From the NCBI GenBank assembly GCA_030267565.1, contig BRXU01000019.1:236501-300500 (forward strand): a stretch of DNA of 64,000 nt, given 5' to 3'. Positions within the stretch are counted from its first letter, which is position 1; each line of letters begins with the position of its first letter. The translations under genes and the position numbers were made by a program. This DNA is from Pleodorina starrii. Lineage: Eukaryota > Chlorophyta > Chlorophyceae > Chlamydomonadales > Volvocaceae. Positions 1-15,973 of the stretch are shown piece by piece. Below the pieces are notes generated by a model. It was given only the letters and a program-made list of their open reading frames with translations. It was not told the DNA's origin and searched no databases.

Positions 1-3000
1 CGGGGCGGGGGGAGGGAGGTAAGGTGGAAAGCGGCGAGGGGATTCGCGGGAGAGGGAAATGTGCGGGTGAGTTTTAGGGCTTTAGGGTTTAAGATTTTAG
101 GGTTCAAAAAACCCTTTAAATCCCAGTAAAGAGCAGCCAGGCACTTTCTTAGTCTGCTGCCCCCTTTCCCCCCCGAAACAGCCGCGTCGAGAAGAAGCCC
201 CCCTCTCCTCCTGTCGGTCGCTGTGACGCCCCGTGTCGCCGCCGCCGCGACCTGTCGGCGGCCCCAGCCGGCAGCCACAGCCGCCATTCCTCAGACCCCC
301 CCCAGCCCCCCCCCCCAGCCCCCCCAGTCACCTGTGGCCGGTCAGTGTCCTCAGTCGGCACTCCCCGGGGGGCCTACTCACATCCCACGTGTGCAGCTCA
401 CCCCCCTCAGAGGTGGTGGCAAGCAGGCTGCGATGTGAGAGCCAACGAGGGGGGGGGGGAGGGGGGGACAGGGCCAAACACACACAGATACACAGGCAGG
501 CACAGACACACACAGTGTCAAAGAGAGAAAAAGGGGCGGCTGAGGCAGCCAGCCCGCCAGCACAGCCAGCCGGTATGAGACCCAGCGTGCAAGAGAGGCG
601 CGGGCGGGCGAACCGGGCGGGCGAGTGTTTGTGCGGTAACCCCCGCCCCGAAGGAAGTGGAATGGAGTGGAGCCGAGTGATGGACTGCAAGCGGTGAGGG
701 GGGTAGGTGCGGGGGGATGAGCGGGTGAAGCGGGCCATTGGAGTGCCCGGCTGGTGTCTGTTGCTGCCGCGCACCCCCGCACCCCCGCGTTCCCTCGCCC
801 CGGGCCGTTCTAATTACCCCTCACTGCCCCCCCCTTACCTTGGGTCCAGAGGGCTCCAAGCGAGACAGGACACGGCCGCCGTGTGGCTCAGACTGCGCAC
901 CAGCTCCCCATCCGTACAGTAGACGTACACGGAGCCGTCGATGGAGGCAGAGGCGAGCAGCGTGGGCGTGTGAGGGTGGAAGGACACCCTGGGGGGGCCG
1001 GGGGGCGGGGGGGAGGGGTAGAAAATGATACCGCAGCGGAGACGGAGACGGCGTTAGCGAACGGACCCAGAACCCAGTAATACTTACCGAACATACCTGT
1101 AACCTTACCGAGCTGAAAATACGCTGCGACCGCGTCGCCGCCAGACCAACCCAGACGGACGAGCACGCGCGACAGCACAAGAACGGCACGAACGCCCGGA
1201 CAAAACAACCCGACAAATTGTAGACTCACCTGCGCTCAATGGAGGAAGCGAAGCGGGAAGATTCGAAGGAAAAAGGGCGTGAGTAACGGCAATGGGCAAC
1301 GGCAATGGCAGCGAAGGAAGGAGCGAGCAGGCAGGCAAGCAAGGCAAGACACACATAAACCCACGAACGAGCTGGGGCGGCGACGCGGCGCAAAAGGGGG
1401 GTGAGACAGGAGGAGAAGAAGAAGGACAGCAGTGGTTCTGGCCAGCGGACCCAGCCCCCACCCCACCCCCCTCCGCCCTTGGAGGGAATCACGACGATAC
1501 CGCAGCCAAGGGACGGATGCGACGCAAGCGAACCCGGACCGGACCCGACCCCGCAGTACCCTACCTACCGACGTAACTGTTAATCTCATAATCTGCCCCA
1601 CCCCACCCAAACCCAACCCACCCAGAGGCGTGGGGTGGGGTGGTAGGGTGAGCGCAACCGTCCTTACCTCCCCCTCCTCCCCCCTCCCGCCCCCTTGCGG
1701 ATACATGCGTATCCCAGTGCGTGTGTGTGTGGGGGGGGGGGGTACGCATCGCACTCCTTAACCCACCTCACACCCTCTTCACCGCGCCGCCACCGCTCAT
1801 TCCTCTCTCCCCCCTGCCCCCCCCCCTTGCCCCCCCCTCTCCCCCAGCCCCCCCTCCAGGCCCCCCCCACCTGAGCGCCTGCTTGGTGTGCTGCCTCAGC
1901 GCCTTCACCATCACCCCCCGCCCGTAGTCGTACAAGTAGATGACCCCACCATCGTTGGATGCCGCCAGCAGCCGCCCATCCGCCGACCAGCTGACCGAAT
2001 ACAAGATGCCCTCGCCCCCCAGCAGCTGCTTCACACAGCGGCTGGTGCGCACGTCCCACACCTGATGGGGGGGGTGGGGAGAGGAGGGGGGAGGGGAACG
2101 GGGGAGGGAAACGGGTGTGTGTGTGAAGGGTTGAGGTTGACAGTTCGACAGTGAACTGCGGTACCGGTACCGAATGCAATGCAATGCAGTGCAGCCGTCC
2201 ATCCAAGCAGCCGTTTCAGACCAGTAGGAGGCAGGGCCGGACAAGCAGGGCCGGACAAGCAAACGCCGAACTTCTTCCCGGGGGAGATGGGGCGGGATGG
2301 GAACGTGGCCACGGCGGCGCGGGGCGCGAAAACCCCAAGATCCCTAAAACCCCAACAGCCAACACCCACCCCACTCATCCCGTCAGCCACCTCGGGGCCT
2401 ACAGACAGGCCCCCTCGGGGCGCCCATCGGGCCCATCGTCAGCCGCTCAGCCCCGAGCCACCGCTCACGAGCCGCTTACGGTGCCCCTACCGGTCCGCCG
2501 TGTGCCGCCCACCCTCCCCAACGCCCCACGCCCACCCCAGTCCAGTCTAGCGCCGCCCGGCCCCTTCTCGCCGCTTCCCGGGTTGGGACCTCCCCCTCCT
2601 CCCCAGCCGTCTCCGTCCATCCGATGCGGTATCTTCTTTTTTACCCCCCCGCCACGGCCCCGGTACCCCACCCCACCCTGCCGCAGCCCAACCCACCCTG
2701 CCCCATTCGAATACTCTGTACCCATCCACTGCCCGTTCATCAACGTCGCCTCCGTCCCTCCCTCCCTCCGCTGCGGTATCTGCTGTACTACCACACCTCT
2801 GCCCCTCCGCACCCCCCCAGTACCCACCCTCACGGTCGAGTCGAAGCTGGCAGTGGCCAGCAGGTTGGGGTCCGTGGTGCAGAAGCGGCAGTCGAACACC
2901 GTCTCCGTGTGCCCGCCCTCCTGCCGCCACAGCACCTGCCCGCTGTCCAGGTCATAACTAAACACGGCGCCGTCGCTGAACGACACAAGAACCGCCGTGC

Positions 3001-5192
3001 GCTTCGGCGGCGGCGGCGCCGCAGCGGCGGCAGCTGTTACCCCCGGCTGCATCAGCGCAAAGCCCTGCACCAAGCCGCCTCCCGGGGTGAACAGACGCAG
3101 CGGCTGCTGCTGGCTGACGTTCCACAGCTGCAGCGCGCCGGAGCGGCTGGACGAGAGCAGGAAGTTGCCGGGCTGAGAGGACAGGAACTGCGCGAAACGC
3201 GTCGCGGTGGCGGGCTGCTTGCTGTACGACAGGACGACCTCGCCGGCGACCGTGTCGTACAGCGCCATGGCTCCGGAGCGGCCCACCATCAGCAGCAGGG
3301 CGTTGCCGGACAGCGGCTCCCAGCACACGGCGCTGGCGGGACCCAGGCCAGGCAGGCCGGAGCCGCCTCCGCCTCCGAGCACCGACGGCGCTGCGGCGGC
3401 GTCCGGCAGCGGAATGGTGCGCAACTCACCGCGTACGGCCAGGCCTGACGGATCCAGCTCCATTATTACGACACGAGAGTCGGCCGTGGCGACGGCCACC
3501 AGCGTCGAGCCACCTCCGCCGCTGCCGCTGCCGCACTGGTCAAATGCCGTCACGGGGGACCCCACATCGCGCAACGACACCCAGCGACCAGCCACCGCCG
3601 CGTCGCCGCCGCCGTCGGCAGCGGCGGCGGCGCCGCCGCGTGGGTTGCGGAAGCGCATCAGCATGGACCGCGGCGCGGCGGGGGGCGGCGGCGATGACGG
3701 CGGCGGCGACGGGGGTGGCATGCCGCCGCCGCCGGCACCGGCACCTTCTCCGCCGCCGGCGGGCCCCGTCGTGTGGCCGCGGCCGTGCGGCCCCGCGTCC
3801 ATCGCCGCCGCAAAGTCCCAGGCCACCAGGCAGCTCCCCACCGCCAGCATCAGGACCCCCGGCTGGGTCCGGTGCCTGGCAGCAGCCGTCAAGAGGGGCA
3901 CCCAGGACAGGCCAGGACAGGACAGGGCAGGCGGGAGGGCGACGAGACCCGGATGTGGGAGAGGTAGACGGATTTCGTGACGGCGGCCGGAGCCTCCCGA
4001 GTAGTGGGGGCGGCCTCCGTCTATGGACAAAGACAGGCCCCGCCCCGTCCCCCTGGCTCCAATAGCGCCGCGGCGTGGCATTGCCCCGCAACCTGGCCCC
4101 GCTTGGCAGGTTGGGTGCGGCGCGCTGGCCCCAGGCTCCCTGGCAGCAGCAGCAGCAGCGCTCTCCGCCCGCCACCCGCCCGCCACCGGCCGCATGCCCT
4201 CCTGCCACCCGGCCGCCCGCCTGCCTGGCTGTACCAGCCGCTGGGGAGCCTCCTTGAGCAGAGCATCCTTGGCGCAGCCCCTTCCCTTCCCTCCCTCTCA
4301 CAACGCTCATCCACCCCCTCTTAGCGCCGTCGCCATCCCTTCGCTGCGGTATCTTTCTTCCCAACCCCGGCGACGCACCATTCGATCGCGGACGCCTTTC
4401 CCTTTGGAGCCGTGTATTTGGCTTTGCAGACCAGCAGTTCCGTGTCTACGTCGTACACCCGTACTTCCTGCATGGCAGCATCGCCACAAGAGGTGAGGCA
4501 ACAATTGCAAAAGGAAAGCCGCGGGGAAAGATGGATCTGGGGCCGGATGCTGAAGCTGCGGGCTTTGGATCTGGATCGTGTTGTGTATAGACGATGAGAA
4601 ACGCTGCAGATTACGTGGGACAGCGCAGACCAGCAGTTCCGTGTCTACGTCGTACACCCGTACTTCCTGCATGGCAGCATCGCCACAAGAGGTGAGGCAA
4701 CAATTGCAAAAGGAAAGCCGCGGGGAAAGATGGATCTGGGGCCGGATGCTGAAGCTGCGGGCTTTGGATCTGGATCGTGTTGTGTATAGACGATGAGAAA
4801 CGCTGCAGATTACGTGGGACAGCGCCCAGCCCCTTCACCACGGCACCTCTTCCCAGGCTGACCCCGTAAAAGGCAGGGGCAGGTAGTGGTAAGCTCACAC
4901 AGTTGCTGACGGCGCAGGCCAGCAGGTTGGCGTCGAAAGGCGACATAGCGAGGGCGGATAGACGCTCCGCGTGTTTGGCGAGGATAGCCAGTGGCAGGTA
5001 GGTGATTGAGCTGTAGACGTAGATGGCCAGCGAGCTCATGTATGCAAACTTGTCGACGCCCACGGCAATCGTCTGTGCGAAGACATAGGGCGTCCCGTTG
5101 TAAGCTCGCAATTCGGCGCAAGTTGCGGAAGACCGTGTCCACGCTGAGGCCAGGGTCGACTCCCACGCACCTTCGAAACCCATTGCTGGCAT
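1..5192 (-). CDS. WDR17: WDR17-like WD40-repeat protein, 5' part, runs off left edge
   Basis: Six exons are readable and join in frame: 5192-4899, 4467-4379, 3875-2828, 2061-1871, 988-839 and 427-332, about 622 residues. All introns are GT-AG; the last exon ends in split codon AG with its partner beyond the window. The product follows the order of animal WDR17: an N-terminal segment with KFAYMSSLAIYVY, a beta-propeller start (EVRVYDVDTELLV), then GHTETVFDCRF and NLLATASFDSTVRVWDV, and two further WD units. WD40 propellers are protein-interaction scaffolds; no catalytic site is expected. Exon 3 carries a Gly/Pro-rich insertion typical of algal proteins. The start is uncertain: ATG 5192 is the first in-frame ATG, but ATGGGTTTCGAAG is followed by a donor-like GTGCGTG, so a small extra intron is possible. 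Identity is by recalled similarity. Confidence 0.82.
71..115 (+). repeat. interstitial telomere-like repeats
   Basis: Contains GTTTTAGGG, CTTTAGGG and ATTTTAGGG in 30 bp, close to the TTTTAGGG unit known for Chlamydomonas telomeres. It lies in the last visible intron of the WDR17-like gene. Confidence 0.5.
1027..1053 (+). repeat. dispersed intronic ~27-bp motif, copy 1
   Basis: Reads GATACCGCAGCGGAGACGGA and continues GACGG. It matches five other copies in this window (1496, 2607, 2746, 4327, 12528), all in introns of the WDR17-like or spermidine synthase genes. Consensus core is GATACCGCAGCGAAGGGACG followed by GAGACGG. Confidence 0.6.
1496..1520 (+). repeat. dispersed intronic motif, copy 2
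   Basis: GATACCGCAGCCAAGGGACG, within the long intron between the 2061-1871 and 988-839 exons of the WDR17-like gene. Confidence 0.55.
2607..2633 (-). repeat. dispersed intronic motif, copy 3
   Basis: Minus-strand reading is GATACCGCATCGGATGGACG then GAGACGG, in the intron between exons 3 and 4 of the WDR17-like gene. Confidence 0.55.
2746..2780 (-). repeat. dispersed intronic motif, copy 4
   Basis: Plus strand has CTCCGCTGCGGTATC after an expanded CCTCCGTCCCTCCCTCC stretch, so the minus strand reads GATACCGCAGCGGAGGGAGG. It lies about 50 bp inside the intron after exon 3 and about 110 bp from copy 3. Confidence 0.5.
4327..4353 (-). repeat. dispersed intronic motif, copy 5
   Basis: Minus strand reads GATACCGCAGCGAAGGGATG, about 25 bp inside the intron after exon 2 of the WDR17-like gene. 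Confidence 0.55.
4426..4823. repeat. 199-bp tandem duplication covering WDR17-like exon 2
   Basis: Two adjacent copies, 4426-4624 and 4625-4823, look identical by eye. The duplicated block holds the 3' acceptor and first 40-odd bases of exon 2 (true exon 4467-4379) plus upstream intron. The second copy therefore puts a decoy acceptor at 4666, but it lacks the real donor. Use of the decoy with read-through would shift the frame, because 199 is not a multiple of three. Confidence 0.93.
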
Positions 5193-6969
5193 CCCGAAGG
5201 AATGCAAACGTGAGGCCTCATAACGCAGCTTTGGGGCTGAGGACCGAATAAAATAAAGTGCTGACAGCTACTTATTCCTCACGTGCCTTCCAAAGAAGTC
5301 CGTCGGGAGTCTCACATTGAAGAATTGCAATGGTCATTTGCGCAGGCTTTAACTGGCCCACGCAAAGCAGTACCCTTAGTCGAACAGTCCGCAGGTAGCA
5401 ATACAATAATGTGATTTGGCGTTTATTAACACATGAACTATGTGTCTGTGTTATTGTTGCGCACAATTGGTTGACCACAGCCGGGAAAACTTCAACGGAC
5501 GAAACAGGAAAATAGTAATCGCCGTACGTTTGGGTAAGCAGTGCGCTGAGAGCCAAAACACCTATGCCTATGCATGTGCAGTGGAATACAAATTGAAATG
5601 CAAACAAGATGTAGGGGGCAGCGAACCAGGTTGCCGCAGTCGTGGACCCGTGCGCTGACCATACGCAATTGGTGCTTGCACGTTGTGTTGGTTGGCCCAT
5701 GAGCGATTGCTGGCAAGCGCTGAAGCTGGCCGGATACAAGCGGGCTGCAAGGTACGTGTCCGAGTTCGCACAGTGAGGTAGGTACCAGTAGGTGGCAAGG
5801 GTGGCAAGCGCACCCCGGAAGCATGAAGCGTGCTACGGAGGTGTTCGTGGCCGCAATGCCCCTGCGCGGGTAATCTAACAAGCGAATGGAAACAGCGCTG
5901 CATGGAGCGGATACGGTGTGCAGTTGACGGCACGAGCGGGCAATGTTGCGGCTATGCGGCTGTCACAGGCTGTCATTTCGAGCTTCAGTGCGTTGTAAAG
6001 GCCTCGTGCCCTGACTTATCCACCATCGCAACGATCTGCCATCGATTGATTCGCGTTAAGAATTAGTCAGGGAGGCCTCCCGCCACGCTCGGGGGCTGCT
6101 GCTTAACTTCGCACGCGCGTGCAAGGCAAGAATGTAACGGGTGCTGTGCGCACAGCGGTGTATGTGAGCCGCTTGGCCGGGGTTGCAAGGGAAAACAACC
6201 TACCGTACTCTCAGGTCGTTACAGCGAGTGATGCCGCCTTCCGCCGGCCACCCGACACAATTCATTGGATACCTCGACACGAATACCGCATTGCGCCACG
6301 AAAACAGAAGCAGCGGAATATATAAATCAAATTTAATGCTGACGGATTCGGGATTCCAAAGAACGTCCTGCACCCCGCGCCCCGTACCCTTCCTAGCTCA
6401 AGCCAACCAGGTCCGATGCAAACTCACTGAACCAGCTACTCAAGTGGCCCAGTGGCCTGGCCGGTTTTACGGCCTACGCTCGACACCATCTGTAGTTCTG
6501 TACCCGCTATAAACACCCCAGCTGCCGTGCCCATGTGGGATCAGGGCTATGCATCCAGCCAGCGCAACCCTGCCCCAGCGCGTCTATCTTCATCTTTACT
6601 CCTGCCCACCTAGCTGCACGCGGCGGTAGCCTCACGCGACCAGCATGTGTGCTCGGCACCTGCCACCATGCACCTTCATAGTAACATGCCGCCATTCGAA
6701 TGTCATATGGCGCGAGCCCCGCACGTATGATTTTTTGGGACAGACCCAACGCATGCATGCACATTTCCCCCTCCCGGTACTCGTTTGTTAAGTGGCCCAC
6801 GGAAACCATGACTCATTCATCATTCATCATCCGGCATTGCATCCCCGGATCTACTGCCACGGCATACGCACTTGTGACGCAAGCTCCAGCAGTGCACGCG
6901 CCGCCGAGACCAAGGCCGGGGCTGAGCCCGCCCGCAGCAAGCAGTGAGCCGACGTATCGAGTCACTCGC
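5193..6969. other. no recognisable gene; low-GC intergenic stretch
   Basis: Noticeably less GC-rich than the flanking genes. Open frames on both strands are short, overlap each other and lack convincing splice boundaries. It should hold the promoter and 5' UTR of the WDR17-like gene. No repeat or RNA gene was recognised. Confidence 0.4.
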
Positions 6970-8509
6970 TCACTTGGACAGGGTCTGGCGCTTGCGGCAC
7001 CAAGCCCACGACTCCCAACCCAGGATGAGCGCCTTGACGCTGCCGGGCCGCAGGGGTGCGGCAGCGACGTGGCTCTCGCGGGCGATCTGAGCGGGGAAGT
7101 CCCCCTTCCGCTCTTGCCAGCCCGCCGGGGAGCGGCGCTGGGCGCTGGCCAGTAGCTGCGCGCGCGTGTGCGGCAGTGGCTTGTGCTCGGTCTCCTCCAT
7201 TGCCAACGTCTTGGTGGCAACGTAGTCGCTGTCCTGCCGCTGATTGGAGGCAGTGGGTTGCCAAAGCTTGTTCTGCCGGCGCTCACAGACCTCCAGCGTC
7301 ACCACCACATCCAGATCTGAAACAGGAGCAACAAGAACAGCGGCAGCGCAGAGCGGGTGAGGCAAGTGGTGGCAGGTTTGCCGGTACCGTGCGTGGATAG
7401 GGGGGCAACGGGATACCGTGGACAGGGACGGCAAAGCGCAGGAATTTGTGTGCAATTTTTGAGCATTGACAAAGACATAAAGCTGTTGCTGAAACGCGGC
7501 TTCTTCGTGTCAATCGTGCGACGCCCGTCTGTTACGGTATGGACCCGTATGTCGCGATCCGGAAAGGCGAGTGAACCAAGGCCAGCGTTATCAGCGCAGA
7601 ACCAACACCATGCAATACAATAAATGGATTCGAGCATCTTGTGAACAAAAACATTTGGTTGGGTGCACTGCGGCGGGGTGTGCAAGCGCCGCATTCGAAC
7701 GACATGCTGGTCATTGACCAGCTCGCGGACTGTCGCGGAGGCGCACTATTGACATAAAAACACCGTTGGAAATGATTGGCGTTGGGACTAGGTGCTTGGC
7801 AATTGTACAATGAAAGCGGTTTTGGCCCTAGGCCACGTCGTCACCACGCTGGGTTGAGGCCTATCGGCCTAACCAAGTGTGCTCGTCGGGAACAAGGGCG
7901 ACGGCTCCTCGCCAAGTGCGTAGGAAATGCTCAAAATGGTGCGACACACTGTATGTGTCTGAGCCACGGCCCCGAAGGCCAAGTCCCTCCCGCTACAGCA
8001 TTTCTGCAGGCTGCCCAGCCCGAGCCTGGACTCACCCTCCTCCGCGCCCACTGCGCGAGCTCCCGTGTAGAATAGCGACAGCCGGCAGACGATCGCCATG
8101 ATGCTGTTGTGTAGGTTTTGAAAAGGACGCAAAATTCGAAGTGCGCCGCCTGATATAGAGAGTTGCTCTCCTTGTGGAACGTAGGTTGAAGGACTAAGGG
8201 AAATGTGCGTGAGCAGTCTGCTTAATGCTCGAAGGTTCTTAGGACCAGGCAGTTGAGGGTAAGGGCCGGGGCAAAGGACGGGCGCTTTAAGAGGGGAAAT
8301 TCGTCTTCGGAGCCAGCCGCGTACAGCATCGTACCAAGTAATCTCTCGCCCTGCCTTGTTGCCAACTGCTTAAGCTTCTTCCAAAGATGATTAGGTGGAA
8401 AAGAGTACCGGGGCACCACTGACTTTACTTGTTGTTGACCCTTGGGCAGAAATATGACTCCATCGGCAGCCCCAGTGCCAACTTTGGAAACTCGCGCCTT
8501 GGAACACAT
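6970..8509 (-). CDS. unrecognised gene, splice-like exons on minus strand
   Basis: Three pieces look coding on the minus strand. A terminal exon 7316-6970 follows a strong acceptor (GCTCCTGTTTCAG) and runs 115 codons from DLDVVVTLEVCERRQNKLWQ to TGA. An internal or first exon 8103-8036 lies between acceptor CTACACAACAG and donor GTGAGT and reads MAIVCRLSLFYTGARAVGAE. A separate ATG frame 8509-8222 (95 codons, TAA) starts MCSKARVSKVGTGAADG. I could not connect them into one frame, and the middle exons around 7500-7800 are unclear. No domain was recognised. They may be one gene or two. Confidence 0.3.
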
Positions 8510-9425
8510 ATATAGGTTCGTATATCTACCTTCTTAGAATCAGTAAGTTGACACGGCCGCTGCATAATGACTTAAGGCAGCTGCTCTTCTTGTCGCCCGT
8601 TCTCCCAACGGCATTCTCGGACCATACACGATATGACCTGGGATATATAATTTGAATTAGGTACCACGTGACATACGGAGGCAAGCGCTGCGGGGCGCCG
8701 TGGCTTCCTCCGCTGGGTCGGACCGTCCCTCCGCTCGGAGGGCGCCAAGCTTTCATGCTGACGCTGGACTGATATCAAGCGGCGCAGGCTTTACGGCGAA
8801 CTTTTTGTGGGCCTTTGTTATGGCTGGAAGGCGGAAGCGCCGCTCAACAGCCACGGGTGTCCCTCGCCGGCGTGTCAGCGGGGCAGCGAGTACCCAGCCC
8901 AGGCAGGCGGGTCTACTAGCGCTTCATCGATGCTCCATGTCAGTTATCCAAAGCGGGTGGTTACTCCTCATTCCACCCACGCCGGCCTCTCCATCGGCGC
9001 AGGGTTTTCCCAGGGTCATTGCCCAACCACGCACCTCTGGCCCGGCCCGGCCGTAATTGCACCCTGCCGTTCCGTAATATCCTTTTGCTTGAACCCACAG
9101 CGCACAAATGTAAGGCCTTCGATAATCTAGACATCTACCGGTAACAGGCACTGGCGCTTGCTGGCGTGTAGCACTGCATGACTCATATCCGTGGTCTTGG
9201 TGAGAGGCGACAGACTACCGAAGGTGGGTTGGGTGTGTGTGTGCAAGGTCGGCTTCGGGGTTCGCAATCATGGTCGGGTGCGGGATCCTTTTGGAATCTG
9301 GGTCGGGCGGAGGCTCGGAAGCTGAACGCTTGTGCGCCTGGATTGTTCCATTGTTGAGCGGTGAGCGCCGTTTGGAGTGACGAACTTGCATTCAGGACAC
9401 ATGCAGACCGCAAGCCAGCACACGA

Positions 9426-9473
9426 ACCCATGAAGAAGGGGGGTTCGGTACCCATGAAGAAGGGGGGTTCGGT
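9426..9473. repeat. 24-bp tandem duplication
   Basis: Two back-to-back copies of ACCCATGAAGAAGGGGGGTT plus CGGT, 9426-9449 and 9450-9473. Confidence 0.9.
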
Positions 9474-10134
9474 GAAGGTCCTACTAGTGGACCGTATCGG
9501 GGCCGCGGCGCCTCCCTAACGATTTATTGGGTTGCCGGCTTGCCGTACACTATGTACTGCCGCGGTACCGTGCGAGCGGGGCTGAATCAGCGGCAGGTTG
9601 TCAGGCAGGTTGGTTGGGGTTCCCTGCCGCCTGTTCGGGGTTCGTCCATTTGCCCTGGTGGCGTACTCCGCTACGCATTTCCTGGCTCTGTCCAACGGTG
9701 CTGGTTTTTCTTCTGGTGTGTGCTGCCGCCGCTGCTTCACACAGGGCAGGGCAGCTGGCAATGACGGGACCCGCACAGTGTGACGGGAACGTGTGCGTGA
9801 CCATTGATTGCACCGCCACACTCCGCCGCGCTCGACTCTGTACGGCCTCTAGGGCTTCCATGGCGTTCCCATTCGCTCCGCGCACTTGCTGCTGCTGTGG
9901 TCGGTGGGCTGGTTGGGGACACATGGCGGCCCTCGCCCCTGTCGACGCCCCACCCCGCCCCGCCCCGCGCAAGCAACCCATATACGGTACACCGCCTTTC
10001 ACATCCCTGCCGCACACTGTGCCGGCTCACGACGTTACACAACACGTCTGGGGGCAGCAGCCCATGTCGGGTTGTTGTTGGGAGTACCTGAACACGGTGG
10101 GGGGGGGCATGTGAAGCAGGCCGGTACCTGTTTT

Positions 10135-10172
10135 ACATGTGGGTCCGTTTCGGACGAAATGAACCCACATGT
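10135..10172. repeat. imperfect palindrome
   Basis: Two 19-nt arms starting ACATGTGGGT and ending ACCCACATGT, with three mismatches and no spacer. It could form a cruciform or an RNA hairpin. Confidence 0.7.
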
Positions 10173-11842
10173 GGTTGTTACAGTGGGTTCCCGACTCGTG
10201 AAGTGTGAAGCCAACGGGCCAGGTGGCCATGCACTGCATCGGAGGCCACCAGGGCAGCCACCTAGACCAGACAGGAACGTTCGAGCCCGGGAGAAGACCC
10301 GCGAGCACGGGAAAATTTGCAATAAGGCTCCCTGTTGGCTCGATGAGCCCTGTGCCCTGGATACCACAATCAAAGAACAAGGATCCGGATCAGCTGTGGC
10401 CGCGAGCACACCAACTGGTCTGAAAATTCTAACCCAGTTGGGAGTGAAACCCCGCGGTTAGAACCTGTTACTGGTAGGTGCCCCAAGGAGCCCCGGGCAC
10501 CGGTGTCCTGCCATCCCGCATAAGGCCACCTTGACGAGTTGGGACACCACGACACACCCGGCAGTGACAAAAGAACAAAACCGCCCCCAAGAAGGCGGTC
10601 GCCTGCCCAACCCGGAGGAGCCTTGCGACACGTGCCTTCCGCCAGACCAGACCACACTGCGCGCAGTATTGCCCGCCACCCGCCCGCCCGCATGTGTGCA
10701 CGCCAGCCGCCAAAGCACAACATGCCCCCGCCCCCGCATGCTCAGACGTTCCCCAGTCCCCATGAATCGTTACACGGGTCCACCCGATCACGCAACCAGG
10801 ACTGTCCACCTCACCTCACCTGAAACCTGACACCAGGCCTATAACCGTCCGCCCTCTAATCTTGCGCCCTGTGGCGCCTCAAAAACGACGAGCGGCGGCC
10901 ACCGGCCAGCATTACAGTGCACGCTCTCGTAAGCCGCAGAGAAGCACCCCACCCCACCCGCGGGAAGTATGTCACCCGCCAACCACATCCCCTCTCAACA
11001 CGGGTGCGTCCGCGGCCCCCAGTCTGTCAAAGAGGTAGAGACATAGACAGACAGACAGGCGACGTGGCGCGGCCCAATGCCAGGCACGCCCGCACGCACA
11101 TCCATTAGACTTCCGGCTTCCAGCAGGCGGCCGCAAAGCACACGCACCCGCGCTGGTGGCGACCGTCGAGGCATTACCGCACACTCCGGGACCCGTGTAG
11201 GGGTGCCGTTGCAGCAGCGGCACGCCGAATTCGGATCCATACACATTGGCACGCCCCTATTCACTCACCCTATTCACTCGGCAGCACCCGGGACGGGACG
11301 TGTTTCGAGGTGTCTTTATTGTTGTTGGAAAACTGCTGGGAGGATAAAAAAACCCCATGGCACAAAAGACACGCACACACGCCGGCCGGCATTCCTGCCC
11401 CCGCTCTCGCTCCCCGGTGCGCAGATCGTCGTGTCCGGTCCGCCTCCTCCCGCTCTCCACCCCGCCTCTCCGCATCCAACCCACCCGCCGATCGGCCCCG
11501 TCTCTGGCCGTCTCAAGCACCCTTCTTGGCATGTTGGCAGAAGCCCTCCCGCCCTTCTCAACCCCGTCTCCTCCTCCAAAGACACCGCTGTCTCTCAAAC
11601 CCTCCTCTCCGTCCACCCCATCCGAGTTGCGCTGCCCTTTCCCTGCTCCCACCCGGTCCGTCCGAGCCTGGCGGGTGAGTCACCATGGGCGGCCCCACCG
11701 CATTGCGGCTGTGTGGCGGCCAACGACGCAGGAGAAGGGGAGGTGCATGCGGCCCCTGCGCCGCATTCCTATCCATACGGCTTCGGGTACCGATATTTGT
11801 GGTGGTGTCTGTGCCGATCACCGATGTAAAGCTCGCCCCTCT

Positions 11843-11847
11843 TTACA
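11843..11847 (-). terminator. possible polyadenylation signal TGTAA
   Basis: Minus strand reads TGTAA about 240 bp beyond the spermidine synthase stop. TGTAA is the usual poly(A) signal in Chlamydomonas; no transcript end is visible from sequence. Confidence 0.3.
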
Positions 11848-12084
11848 GACGTACACCGCCCAGTGTGTGCGCGCGCGCACGCCGGACCACTCTCACTCAA
11901 ACAGGACCACCCCTAAAACACAGAAACACACACGCTCTCACTCCTCAACCTCCCTCCTACCGCCTCCTCCGCTCCGCTTCCCGCAGGCCTCCTCCCACTG
12001 CTACATCCTCCTCCTCCTCCTCTTCTCCCTCTGCCACCCTCCCCGCCTCCTCTCCCTCCCACACCCCTCAATCCTCCCTCCTCG

Positions 12085-15973
<3,889 letters not shown>

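Larger units (their letters stand above)
8510..11842. other. intergenic, no gene recognised
   Basis: No open frame here shows family motifs or consistent splice sites. It contains a 24-bp tandem pair at 9426-9473 and an imperfect palindrome at 10135-10172. The part from about 11300 is C/T-rich and leads into the 3' side of the spermidine synthase gene. Confidence 0.4.

Noticed and set aside
2465..4195. A single 576-codon minus-strand frame in the WDR17-like gene.
   Set aside because: Only 3875-2828 is exon; the rest is intron that happens to be open, shown by phase-matched joins on both sides and the WD40 pattern.
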